Shown here one piece after another: positions 37,312 to 47,000 of a stretch of DNA of 55,225 nt. The stretch covers positions 1 to 55,225 of the forward strand of contig CANFKE010000030.1 of the NCBI GenBank assembly GCA_947447465.1. The letters are read 5' to 3'. A program made the position numbers and the translations under genes. The stretch comes from Chitinophagaceae bacterium. Its GTDB lineage: Bacteria > Bacteroidota > Bacteroidia > Chitinophagales > Chitinophagaceae. The notes under the pieces were generated by a model. That model saw nothing but the letters and a program-made list of their open reading frames with translations, did not search any database and was not told the DNA's origin. Each line of letters starts with the position of its first letter. The stretch's first letter is position 1.

Positions 37312-37703
37312 TAAACCTATTTAGGGACGAGGCATAGTTTATTCTCTGGTAGAGACGCATAATTGCGTCTCTACACCTGCCGATAACAGACCTGACGTTG
37401 CCAACTACATCTAAACCTATTTAGGGACGAGGCACCTATTAAAAGTGGCAATAAAAGTGGAAGAATGTGGCAAAAAGTGGCAGAAAGTGGCAGAAAGTAG
37501 CAATTTGTTAAAATACCCTCAATGTCAATCCCAAAAAGCATTTGAGCATATTATACCTATGCAAAACTGCCACTTTTATTAAAAACTGCCACTTTTCTGA
37601 TTACAAGTAGTTTGTTCTCTGGTAGAGATGCATAATTGCGTCTCCACACCTGCCGGTAACAAACCTGACGTTGCCAGCTACATGTAAACCTATTTAGGGA
37701 CGA
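37312..37703. repeat. Composite repeat: two 96-bp copies flanking a phased AGTGGCA tract
   Basis: Copies at 37335-37430 and 37608-37703 are 96 bp each and differ at seven positions (about 93% identical). Each contains a hairpin: gtagagacgca and tgcgtctctac around a short loop, perfect in the first copy. Each ends with taaacctatttagggacga, which also occurs once more at 37312-37330. Between the copies, GTGG recurs at 37445 and then 37457-37497 at 10-base intervals, and CTGCCACTTTT occurs twice in inverted orientation (37567, 37586). Not a CRISPR: few, unequal copies. Confidence 0.85.
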
Positions 37704-37817
37704 TACACTGATCAATACCACTCCCCCACACATAGTTCACACCTGTCAAATATGATGGCAGATAACAAATGAATGTGTAATTTAGTTTTTCAAAGATCAA
37801 TACCCCTCGTTCTATAC

Positions 37818-38600
37818 ATGCCAATTATAACTATTACTACTCCCTTTAATATTGACCTCGAGTTCAAGGTAGCCACTTTCGGCAAGAGAGTACTGGCATG
37901 GTTGGTCGACCTGCTGGTCATTTTCACCTATTACTATCTTATGATAGAATTTGTTGTACCCCTCTTCCCCGACAACCAGCAACTCAAGTTCGTTCTCGAA
38001 ATGGTATTGTTCATTATTCCGGTCCTCGCCTATCAATTAGTCTTCGAGATCATGTTCAACGGACAGACCATTGGCAAACGATTGGCGGGTATCAAGATCA
38101 TAGATGCTCAGGGTAAAGAACCAACCTGGGGACAATACATCATTCGTTTTGCATTAGGGCTGGGCAATTATTTCATATATATCATGCCCTTCCTACTCAT
38201 GCAAGACCCAAGATTCATTTTCACTATAATGTTCTTTTATATCCCCGATGTCATCACATTTATGGTCACACCAAGATCACAACGCATCGGCGACCTGGCA
38301 GCAGGCACAGTGGTCATTGATGCCGGATACAGACCAAATATAAACGAAACTATATATAAAGAAATTGAAGTGGTCAACTATACCCCGCTCTTCCCTCAGG
38401 TCATGCGCCTTACAGACAGAGACATTAATGGTATTCGCAATTTGCTGGAGGTGAAGCGGGAGCGTAAAGAAAACGATGAATATATGCTCAAGGTAGTGGC
38501 CAAAATAAAGTCAGTACTCAACATTGAGTCACATATCGGCGGCTACGACTTCCTCGAACAATTATTATATGATTATAACTATCTGGCCGGCCGGGGCTGA
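37818..38600 (+). CDS. RDD-family membrane protein
   Basis: 260 residues. The RDD domain (about 13-145) has three membrane helices and the name-giving charged residues: GKRVLAWLVDLLVIF (Arg-Asp), GQTIGKRLAGIKI and SQRIGDLAAGTVVID. The soluble C-terminal 100 residues are specific to this gene type. A longer frame opens at 37773, but the ATG at 37818 starts MPIITITTPFNI as expected. It faces the SpoIIM operon across the repeat region, a pairing I recall as widely conserved in Bacteroidota. Function unknown. Confidence 0.88.
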   Translation: MPIITITTPFNIDLEFKVATFGKRVLAWLVDLLVIFTYYYLMIEFVVPLFPDNQQLKFVLEMVLFIIPVLAYQLVFEIMFNGQTIGKRLAGIKIIDAQGKEPTWGQYIIRFALGLGNYFIYIMPFLLMQDPRFIFTIMFFYIPDVITFMVTPRSQRIGDLAAGTVVIDAGYRPNINETIYKEIEVVNYTPLFPQVMRLTDRDINGIRNLLEVKRERKENDEYMLKVVAKIKSVLNIESHIGGYDFLEQLLYDYNYLAGRG

Positions 38601-38673
38601 TAATCGAAATTGTTAATTTCAGGATACTATACCCCATAGCAAAACTTCCCGTTTACTAACAGCAGCATTTCAC

Positions 38674-38681
38674 TACCTTTG
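38674..38681 (+). promoter_or_regulatory. -7 element (TACCTTTG) for tatC
   Basis: Exact TAnnTTTG with 19 bases to the GTG start of tatC. It supports the GTG as the true start. Confidence 0.6.
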
Positions 38682-38700
38682 CGGTCCGTAATAAATAATT

Positions 38701-39552
38701 GTGAGCGTATTTAAGAAAACTGAGCAACAAGCGAATCCGAATGCAGAAATGGGCTTTTTAGACCATATCGAAGCATTGCGTTGGCATATTGTACGTTGTG
38801 CCGTAGTCATCGTTATTGCCGCAATTGCTGTATTCATTAAAATAGAATGGATCTTCGACAGGGTTATTCTAGGGCCGGCACACAACGATTTTGTCAGTTA
38901 TAAGTGGTTCTGCGCTTTAGGCCGCTTCTTTCATTACGACTCCTTCTGTCTCAGCGATATTAAAATGGAATTCCAGAATACCGCCGTTACTGGTCAGTTT
39001 ATGATGGGTATGTCCTCCTCCATGATGATCGGCTTTATCATAGCTTTTCCTTATGTTTTGTGGGAACTATGGCGCTTCATCAAGCCTGCCCTCAAAGACT
39101 CAGAGATAAGAGCGGCTCGTGGTATAGTATTCTGGTGCTCATTATTATTCTTCACAGGCGTTATGTTCGCCTATTTCATCATTGCACCATATACCATCAA
39201 CTTTTTCGGTAATTACCAATTGAGTCCCAAGTTCAAGAACGTGATCACCATTGATAACTATTATGATACCATCAGCAACCTGACACTGGCTCTCGGACTC
39301 GTTTTCGAACTGCCGATGGTAGTATATTTCCTTTCCCGCATTGGCATTCTTACTCCTGATTTCATGCGCGAAAAAAGAAAGTATGCGGTATTGATATTAT
39401 TCTTGCTGGCCGAGATCATTACTCCACCCGATCTGTTTAGCTGCCTGCTCGTATTCTTCCCGCTATATGCCTTGTTCGAAATATCCGTGTTCATCAGTGG
39501 CCGCGCTATGACCACAAGACTCAAGAAAAAAGCAACCGAAAACAACGACTAA
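38701..39552 (+). CDS. tatC: Sec-independent protein translocase subunit TatC
   Basis: Receptor subunit of the twin-arginine translocase for folded proteins. 283 residues with six membrane helices, FLDHIEALRWHIVRC at the N-terminus (conserved Glu in the first cytoplasmic region), the large periplasmic loop, and the conserved FGLVFELPMVVYFLSRIGI-type region (here LGLVFELPMVVYFL). The start is GTG, chosen from the promoter and from the alignment of MSVFKKTEQQ before the family's core. tatA/B are not in the window. rpiB starts one base after its stop. Confidence 0.96.
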   Translation: MSVFKKTEQQANPNAEMGFLDHIEALRWHIVRCAVVIVIAAIAVFIKIEWIFDRVILGPAHNDFVSYKWFCALGRFFHYDSFCLSDIKMEFQNTAVTGQFMMGMSSSMMIGFIIAFPYVLWELWRFIKPALKDSEIRAARGIVFWCSLLFFTGVMFAYFIIAPYTINFFGNYQLSPKFKNVITIDNYYDTISNLTLALGLVFELPMVVYFLSRIGILTPDFMREKRKYAVLILFLLAEIITPPDLFSCLLVFFPLYALFEISVFISGRAMTTRLKKKATENND

Positions 39553-39553
39553 T

Positions 39554-40000
39554 ATGCAAACTACTTTCGATCGTTCATTACCTCTGGCCATAGGCTGCGA
39601 TCACGCTGGTTTTGAATACAAGGAAGCCATCAAAAAAATGCTCACCGACGCCGGATGGCAGGTAGAAGATAAAGGCACCTATAGTGCCGAAAGTACTGAC
39701 TACCCTGACTATGCACATCCCGTAGCCAATATGATAGAAGAAGGAAAGGCAACAGGAGGTATTCTTATCTGCGGCAGTGGCAATGGTATCTGCATGACCG
39801 CCAATAAACATCAGGGCATCCGCGCTGCACTTTGCTGGCTCGAAGAACTGGCATCGTTGGCGCGCCAGCACAATAATGCTAATATCATTTGTTTACCTGC
39901 CCGTTATGTAAGTCTGGAACTTGCGGAGAAAATGGTCAATACATTCCTCTCTACAGCTTTCGAAGGCGGTCGTCACGAAAAGAGAGTAGCAAAGATCTGA
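39554..40000 (+). CDS. rpiB: Ribose-5-phosphate isomerase B
   Basis: Interconverts ribose-5-phosphate and ribulose-5-phosphate in the pentose phosphate pathway. 148 residues with the family's N-terminal CDHAGFEYK and the active-site cysteine loop GSGNGICMTANKH. It is tightly coupled to tatC (one-base gap) and ends in a bidirectional terminator, so the two form an operon with tatC's promoter. Confidence 0.97.
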   Translation: MQTTFDRSLPLAIGCDHAGFEYKEAIKKMLTDAGWQVEDKGTYSAESTDYPDYAHPVANMIEEGKATGGILICGSGNGICMTANKHQGIRAALCWLEELASLARQHNNANIICLPARYVSLELAEKMVNTFLSTAFEGGRHEKRVAKI

Positions 40001-40020
40001 TGATCGGATACATTAAATAA

Positions 40021-40055
40021 AAATGACGCCGTTCGGATATCGCTCGGCGTCATTT
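40021..40055. terminator. Bidirectional terminator between rpiB and lipoprotein
   Basis: Arms aaatgacgccg (40021-40031) and cggcgtcattt (40045-40055) are exact complements around a 13-base loop, between convergent genes; A/T tails on both sides. Confidence 0.75.
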
Positions 40056-40084
40056 CAATAAGATTGTTAGGAATAACTATATAA

Positions 40085-40921
40085 TTACATGGGCACATCT
40101 ATACGGATCTGCTTAGAGAATATCTTACCTTTTTGATCTTTACCATCTATCTTCCACATCACAGAGCGCAAGGTAACTACCAAAGGTTTCTGATTCGCTG
40201 AACGTACATTTTTACCTAATACGGCCATCCACTCATCTGTCTTCTTCTTACTTAAATGTCGTTGACGACAAGCTTTGGTTACCGCATTACGGATATCACT
40301 GGCATCAGCATCTTCAAATTTCAGATCATTTTCACCAAGCCCTTTTATCGCATATGAACCATTTCCCCCATTTACTTGTTGCCACGGTGTTGTTACGCTA
40401 AGTTCTTCTAACGGAAGATTACCGTTTCTGCCCTTTAGCAATACTACCGACTGATAACGCTGAGATACCTTATTGACATTTCCTGTCGTACGAACCACAT
40501 TACCATTTATATTACCACTCGTCCACGTATAGACCGCACCATTGGCATTCATCAAATTAGATTTACCGGATTGTTTAGCTTCCAAACCAGGTATCATGAT
40601 CGTAACCTCTTTAAATTCAGCCTTAAGTCCTGGTCCGGAAGGAACCGGAGCAGCAGGTGTAGCAGCTGCAGTTGAACCGGCACTTGTTTTTTGTGCGGTA
40701 TCTGTCTTTGTTTCTTCCTTTGCTGTATCAGGGGGTATATTAGATGGAATAACGGGGGTAAGGTCGGTCACAAGGTCCTGTAATCTTTGCGGATCAGACT
40801 CGGTGACAATCGTAGATGAATCTCCTAGTTTTATAGGACCATGATTCTTAGTGGGTACATCCTTGCAGGAAAAAATAAAAATACCGCCGAGCAACAGAAG
40901 ATATTTATTACAGATATTCAT
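40085..40921 (-). CDS. Lipoprotein, 278 aa
   Basis: Signal sequence with lipobox IFSC (Cys19), then an Ala/Thr/Pro/Lys-rich linker (about 60-100), then a compact domain of about 170 residues (VTIMIPGLEAKQSGKSN ... VTLRSVMWKIDGKDQKGKIFSKQI). No recognised family. The mature domain looks like a beta-rich periplasmic fold tethered by a flexible linker. It faces rpiB across a shared terminator; its promoter region contains a TACTTTCG near-match and a short hairpin (40930-40949). Confidence 0.65.
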   Translation of the reverse strand: MNICNKYLLLLGGIFIFSCKDVPTKNHGPIKLGDSSTIVTESDPQRLQDLVTDLTPVIPSNIPPDTAKEETKTDTAQKTSAGSTAAATPAAPVPSGPGLKAEFKEVTIMIPGLEAKQSGKSNLMNANGAVYTWTSGNINGNVVRTTGNVNKVSQRYQSVVLLKGRNGNLPLEELSVTTPWQQVNGGNGSYAIKGLGENDLKFEDADASDIRNAVTKACRQRHLSKKKTDEWMAVLGKNVRSANQKPLVVTLRSVMWKIDGKDQKGKIFSKQIRIDVPM

Positions 40922-41231
40922 TCACCCAATTTTACTTGCGAAAGTAAAAGATATAACTGAATAATACTGTATCGAACAGCATTGTAAGGGGAAAATAATC
41001 AGTAAAAAGGAAATCAAATGCAGCTGCGACTAAAATTCAAGGCCATAGTTTAATCATACTTTGACCATTGACCAGAAATTTTACCGATTACTGTTAATGT
41101 TGACCCAATACTATAATGCATAACTTTATATCATATTGTAATTGTGGCAAATAGATATTAAACCATGCTAACCGCACAGCACATGAATAATATCAATAAA
41201 GGTACATACACGGATTTGTAGCAGGGTTAGG
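40922..41231. other. Intergenic region upstream of the efflux operon
   Basis: 400 bases between divergent genes with no open frame of interest. TTGACC occurs three times at 41061, 41068 and 41100, which could be a regulator site; a hairpin ttttactt/aagtaaaa lies at 40930-40949 in the leader of the lipoprotein gene. No further structure was seen. Confidence 0.45.
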
Positions 41232-41239
41232 TAACTTTG
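41232..41239 (+). promoter_or_regulatory. -7 element (TAACTTTG) for the RND efflux operon
   Basis: Exact TAnnTTTG, 81 bases before the ATG of the TolC-like gene. A TTTG at 41215 is 13 bases upstream, shorter than the usual -33 spacing, so the -33 box is not assigned. Confidence 0.45.
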
Positions 41240-41320
41240 CACCTGCTTTTATGCATAATACATCGGAAAGTAGTTCAATGCATCTGCTCTCCGTGAACCC
41301 AAAACAATCAGATACTACAC

Positions 41321-42685
41321 ATGTTATATCGTATCGCACTGATCCTTTCATTGACCACTCTATTGTTCAGCAATAGTTACAGCCAATATAAAGTAGCAAA
41401 CGACAACCACAATCTAATGGGTACTAGGGTTTCCGTTAGCAACATCTTCACACTAGATCAATGCATAATCTATGCATTAAAAAATCAACCTGCGGTAAAT
41501 CAGAGCCATCTCGACGAGGAGATCGCAAGAGCCAACAGATCAATAGCCATTTCAGGGTGGCTGCCACAAGTGACAGGAGGAGCAAACTTGCAACACTGGA
41601 TAGAATTACCGACATCATTTTTACCTGTAAACGGCGTATCCACTCCGGTGCATACGGGTGTGTCCAATACTTCAAATCCCAATATTGCTGCCACACAAAC
41701 GCTTTTCAGTAACGAGGTATTACTGGCGGCAAAAGCAGCTAATTTGAGCATACAGGCAGCAAAAGAAAATACTAAAGCAGCTAAGATCCAACTGGTCTCA
41801 GATGTCAGCAAAGCTTTTTACGACATTCTGCTCTCTTTAGAAAGGATCAACGTATATCAGGAAGACACCTCTCGTTTAAATAAAAATCAGGCAGATGCCT
41901 ACCACAGGTATGTGAGTGGCGTATCTGACAAGGTGGACTACAAACAGGCTACTATCGCGCTCAACAATTCTCAGGCTCAATTGAGAACAGCGAATGAAGA
42001 AGTAAAAGGTAAATATGCCATTCTGAAACAACTGATGGGCTGCCCGGCGGAAGAAAAACTAACAGTGATCTTTGATACAGCACAAATGATACAAGGGATC
42101 TATGTGGACACACTAGCTACATTGCATTTGGAAAAACGGGTCGAGTACAAACAATTACAACTGTTGAAGCGCATACAACACCTTACTACATCTTATTACA
42201 GAAACGGATTCATACCCTCACTTTCAGCATTCTACAATTATAACTACCAGTTTCAGGCACAACAATTTTCTGATCTCTACGGCAAAGCCTATCCCAACTC
42301 TTACGTAGGGCTGTCATTGAGTGTTCCGTTATTTTCAGGATTGAAACGTTGGGACAACATCCATAAGTCAAAGTTGCAGGAAGAGCGGATAGACTGGGAC
42401 GAAGTAAATCTGAAACTGGGAATTTATACTGAATATCAGACCGCACTTGCAGCCTATAAGAGCAACTTATACAATTTGCATGCGCAATCAGACAATGTGG
42501 CAATGGCACGTGAGGTATATAACATTGTGAAGTTGCAGTATTCAGAAGGAATAAAAGCTTATCTGGACGTGATCGTTGCAGAATCAGACCTGCAACAATC
42601 CGAGATCAATTACCTCAATGCTCTTTTTCAGGTACTTGGCAGCAAGGTAAATCTGGAAAAAGCTATGGGAGACATCAACCCATAG
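41321..42685 (+). CDS. TolC-family outer-membrane efflux protein
   Basis: 454 residues with a signal peptide (MLYRIALILSLTTLLFSNSYSQ) and two OEP repeats of long amphipathic helices and short strands (TLDQCIIYALKNQPAVNQS near the N-terminus; ANLSIQAAKENTKAAKIQLVSDVSKAFYDILLS). It forms the outer-membrane channel of the tripartite pump whose adaptor and permease follow. The order is channel-adaptor-permease, unlike the usual adaptor-permease-channel. The gap to the adaptor is about 90 bases. Confidence 0.92.
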   Translation: MLYRIALILSLTTLLFSNSYSQYKVANDNHNLMGTRVSVSNIFTLDQCIIYALKNQPAVNQSHLDEEIARANRSIAISGWLPQVTGGANLQHWIELPTSFLPVNGVSTPVHTGVSNTSNPNIAATQTLFSNEVLLAAKAANLSIQAAKENTKAAKIQLVSDVSKAFYDILLSLERINVYQEDTSRLNKNQADAYHRYVSGVSDKVDYKQATIALNNSQAQLRTANEEVKGKYAILKQLMGCPAEEKLTVIFDTAQMIQGIYVDTLATLHLEKRVEYKQLQLLKRIQHLTTSYYRNGFIPSLSAFYNYNYQFQAQQFSDLYGKAYPNSYVGLSLSVPLFSGLKRWDNIHKSKLQEERIDWDEVNLKLGIYTEYQTALAAYKSNLYNLHAQSDNVAMAREVYNIVKLQYSEGIKAYLDVIVAESDLQQSEINYLNALFQVLGSKVNLEKAMGDINP

Positions 42686-42774
42686 CTGGCAGTGATCTTG
42701 AGAAAAAAAACAGCAAAACAATTAGTAATGATAAATGCAATAATAATTGCGGAATGATAAAAGAAATTAAAGAA

Positions 42775-43944
42775 ATGAACAGGTCGTTTTTCAATACTAC
42801 ACTACTTATAGCAGGCATGTCAGTGATCGCATCTTGCGGAGACAAAAAAACTGAAGCAACAAACCCTGCCAATATTCCCGTGCCGGTAAATACCTATGAG
42901 CTACATGCGGAAAAAGCTGTGTACTATGATATGTATCCGGGTACGGTCGTAGCACTCAATCAGGTAGATCTGCGCGCTCAGACCGAAGGATATGTTACCG
43001 GCATTTTCTTTAAGGATGGAGACCATGTCACCAAAGGACAAAAACTTTACCAGATAGATGTAAGTAAATATCAGGCTACGGTAAACCAAAGCAATGCGGC
43101 ATTGATGGTAGCTAAGTCAAATTTTGAACAGGCGCAGAAAGACGCGGACAGATATACGTACCTGAACGAACACGATGCGGTAGCCAAGCAAACGCTGGAC
43201 CATGCAATGACCGCATTACAGAATGCCAAAAACCAATATGCCGCAGTAAAACAAGATCTGGTAAAGACACAGACAGACCTTAATTACGCTATCATCAAGG
43301 CTCCGTTTGACGGCACTATTGGTATTTCGCAGGTAAGACAGGGCGCTTCCGTATCTGCAGGATCGACCATTCTGAATACCATATCTACAAACGATCCTAT
43401 GGCAGTTGATATTCTGATCAATGAAAAACAGATACCTCGTTTCTCTGCTATACAGAAACACCCGTTCAGTCTTTCAGACTCAATATTCACTCTGCTGATG
43501 CCTGACAATTCATTGTATGGCGAACAGGGACAGATAAGCTTTATAGACAGAGGTGTGAATACACAAACAGGAAGTATAACTGTAAGGATAAACTTCCCGA
43601 ATAAGGGAGGTCTGCTACGTGCCGGAATGAGTGGAAAAGTACGTGTACGTAATCAGGACACTACCCTACAGCTGTTGATACCCAACAAAGCTGTTGTAGA
43701 GCAAATGGGTGAATACTTCGTATATATTGCCAAAGACACCGCCATACAATCACCAACAGACACAACTGGCAAACAACAAGCCATACCGGCTCCGCATGCG
43801 GTGCAAAGAAAAGTAACACTTGGCAATGCAATTGCAGACAGGGTCATCGTAAAGAGCGGATTAAATGAAGGGGATCATGTGATTGTTGATGGCGTGCAAA
43901 AACTGCATGATGGCTCATTCATCAAAAAAGCAGAAAACAAATAA
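42775..43944 (+). CDS. RND efflux periplasmic adaptor
   Basis: About 389 residues: signal with lipobox (VIASC), so a lipid-anchored membrane-fusion protein, then the barrel-sandwich hybrid (AEKAVYYDMYPGTVVALNQVDLRAQ, EGYVTGIFFKDGDHVTKGQKL), a coiled-coil hairpin (about 85-150) and the beta-barrel/MP domains (NTQTGSITVRINFPN, GLNEGDHVIVDGVQK). The frame is open seven codons upstream, to 42754, but the ATG at 42775 gives a better signal. Sandwiched between channel and permease genes. Confidence 0.92.
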   Translation: MNRSFFNTTLLIAGMSVIASCGDKKTEATNPANIPVPVNTYELHAEKAVYYDMYPGTVVALNQVDLRAQTEGYVTGIFFKDGDHVTKGQKLYQIDVSKYQATVNQSNAALMVAKSNFEQAQKDADRYTYLNEHDAVAKQTLDHAMTALQNAKNQYAAVKQDLVKTQTDLNYAIIKAPFDGTIGISQVRQGASVSAGSTILNTISTNDPMAVDILINEKQIPRFSAIQKHPFSLSDSIFTLLMPDNSLYGEQGQISFIDRGVNTQTGSITVRINFPNKGGLLRAGMSGKVRVRNQDTTLQLLIPNKAVVEQMGEYFVYIAKDTAIQSPTDTTGKQQAIPAPHAVQRKVTLGNAIADRVIVKSGLNEGDHVIVDGVQKLHDGSFIKKAENK

Positions 43945-44008
43945 TTCCCTCTACCCATTGGTGGAACCATGTAAACAATACTCATTTTTTTGAATCGGAA
44001 TATAGATT

Positions 44009-47000
44009 ATGATAGCTGATGTTTTTATAAAGAGACCTGTCACAGCAATAGTCATCTCACTGGTGTTATTGATGGTAGGCACTATATGCATAGTGAACCT
44101 GCCGGTAGGGCAATACCCCGAAATAACGCCTGCTACCGTGCAGGTAACGGGGCAATTTACCGGTGCGGATGCGCTTACTGTAGAGCAGACAATGGCTACG
44201 CCGGTAGAGGCGCAGATCAACGGCACACCGGGCATGAACTACCTGCAAAGCAATAGTACAAGCAATGGTGCGATGAACGTCAGCGTAATATTCGGGATAG
44301 GCACCAATATTGATGTAGCTACGCTCGATGTTCAGAATCGTGTAAGTATCGCCACCCCGCAACTTCCCGATGTTGTAAAAAGATTGGGGCTTACCGTAAG
44401 AAAAAAGAATCCGAGCATATTGATGCTTGTTGCGCTTTACTCTCCTAAAGGATCGCACAATGTCACCTTTGTAGATAATTATACCAACATATTTGTACGC
44501 GATGCATTATTGCGCGTAAAAGGCGTAGGAGACATAGTGACCCGCACCGATGACTTCAGCATGCGTGTATGGCTTAAACCCGATAAGTTGGCGGAATACG
44601 GTCTCTCAGCAACCGATGTGACCAATGCACTGAGCGAGCAGAATGTACAAGTAGCAGCAGGTTCAGTTGGTGTTCCCCCGCAAAACAGCACACAGGTATT
44701 TGAATATAGCCTGATGGTGAATGGCAGGATCAACAAAGTAGCTGACTTTGAAAACATCATTATCAAGACAGTTCCCGGTACAGGTCAGCTACTCTACTTG
44801 AAAGACGTGGCCAGAGTAGAATTAGGCAAATTTGCTTATGCCAGCAATTCTTTTGTCGATGGCCGACGTGCATCTTATCTGCTTGTTTATCAGGCTCCGG
44901 GTAGTAATGCATTGGAAACTGCCGAAGGCGTTTATGCCAAACTGGCTGACATGAAAAAGTCATTCCCGGGCGACATTGACTACAGCGTACCTTTTGAATC
45001 TGTGACCGTAGTAAAAGTATCCATGCATGAAGTGGTGATCACACTACTGGAAGCATTGGCACTTGTTGCCATTGTGGTATTCTTGTTCCTTCAAAACTGG
45101 AGAGCTACACTGATACCTATCCTTGCTATTCCTGTATCTATCATAGGTACATTCATCTTCTTCATACCACTTGGGTTTACCATCAATACACTCACCATGT
45201 TCGGCTTTATTCTGGCCATAGGTATAGTGGTAGATGACGCCATAGTGGTAGTAGAGGCTGTGCAACACTATATAGACCATAATAACATGTCGGCAAAAGA
45301 AGCTACTGCACAGGCCATGAAGGATATCTCAGGCCCTGTAATAGCTATCGCACTCATATTAGCGGCAGTGTTTGTTCCTGTTGGCTTTATTCCCGGCATT
45401 GTAGGCCGATTGTATCAGCAGTTTGCGGTGACCATTGCCATATCAGTAGTATTATCTGCTTTTGTAGCGCTTTCGCTCACTCCTGCCCTATGTATCTTAT
45501 TGCTGAAAAGATCAACGATAAACAAAGAAGCTACCGGCCTTAACGGCATATTCTATAAGTTCAATAATTGGTTCGAACGCTTTTCTGATAGATACACTAG
45601 TGGTGTAAAGCACTCTATAAAAGCGTCGAAGCTGGTCATCATTATATTGGTCTGTATGTGTGCTGGCACCGTATTATTGTTCAAGGCAAAACCTACAGGT
45701 TTTATCCCGACAGAAGATGAGGGAAGAATATTCATTACTTATGAATTACCTGAAGCAGCCTCTACAGCAAGATCGCTCGAAGTAATGGAGAAGGTGATGA
45801 AAGTAGTTGGCGAAACACCGGGAGTAGGGCACTATGCGGCATTGGGAGGTCTTAATGTTGTTACCTTCTCCACAAAATCTAACAGCGGAAGTATATTCTG
45901 CCAGCTAAAACCATGGGATGAACGCAAGAATCCTGACGAGCAAGTACCCAACATCATAAGTGTATTACAAAAGCGCATTGCTGCTGCAGGTATAAAACAA
46001 GCCAATGTGGTTGTTATATCACCGCCACCTATTCCCGGACTTGGACAGACCGCAGGATTTAGTATGCAGATACAACAAAGAGAAACACCTGATGATGTAA
46101 GAGCATTTGAAAAGGTGGTAAAGAACTTTGTAGCCGAAGCTCAGAAAGACCCGGCAATAGGTAATGCCTTCAGCTTCTATGGTGCACATACTCCAGGATA
46201 CAATATCACTGTTGACAGAGAAAAATGTAAAAAGCTCGGAGTGTCTATATCTGAAGTGTTCAGTGCCATACAAACCTACATGGGTAGTTTCTATGTCAAT
46301 GATATCAGTTTGTACAGCCGTAACTTCCATGTGATGGTGCAGGCTGATACCAACTACAGAGTAAGTATCTCTGATCTCGATAAATACTATGTCAAAAATC
46401 AGGCAGGGCAAATGCTGCCCATGAGCACGCTGGTATCTTACACGCCAACTGAAACTGCACCATTGATATCTCACTTCAATATATTCAGATCGGCGGAAGT
46501 AGATGGCACACCTAAGAAGGGCTACAGTAGCGGACAGGCACTGGATGCGTTGAAAAAGATAGCTGCCAGAACTCTCCCTAATGGTTATGGATATGAATTT
46601 TCAGGACTTAGTTATGAAGAAGAAAAGGCGGGCAATTCGTCCATCTACATCTTTATGCTGTCTATAGTATTTGTGTTCCTCTTCCTGGCTGCATTGTATG
46701 AGAGTTGGTCGGTACCATTCTCAGTGCTCTTCGCAGTTCCGGTGGGTGCATTCGGGGCTATCCTCACCCTTACATTTGTTCCAAGCCTTACCGATAATGT
46801 CTATGCACAGATAGGGTTGATAACACTGATAGGCCTTTCAGCAAAGAATGCGATATTGATCGTGGAGTTTGCCAAAGAGCGCGTGGACGCCGGCGAAGAA
46901 TTAGTACGATCTACACTAGAGGCAGTAAAACTGCGTTTAAGGCCTATTATCATGACATCATTGGCATTTATACTTGGTGTTATGCCATTGGTATTAGCCG

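Noticed and set aside
37312..37703. CRISPR array or insertion-sequence remnant in the repeat region
   Set aside because: Only two full copies plus one partial, at unequal distances (100 and 273 bases), no transposase frame, no target-site duplication I could identify.
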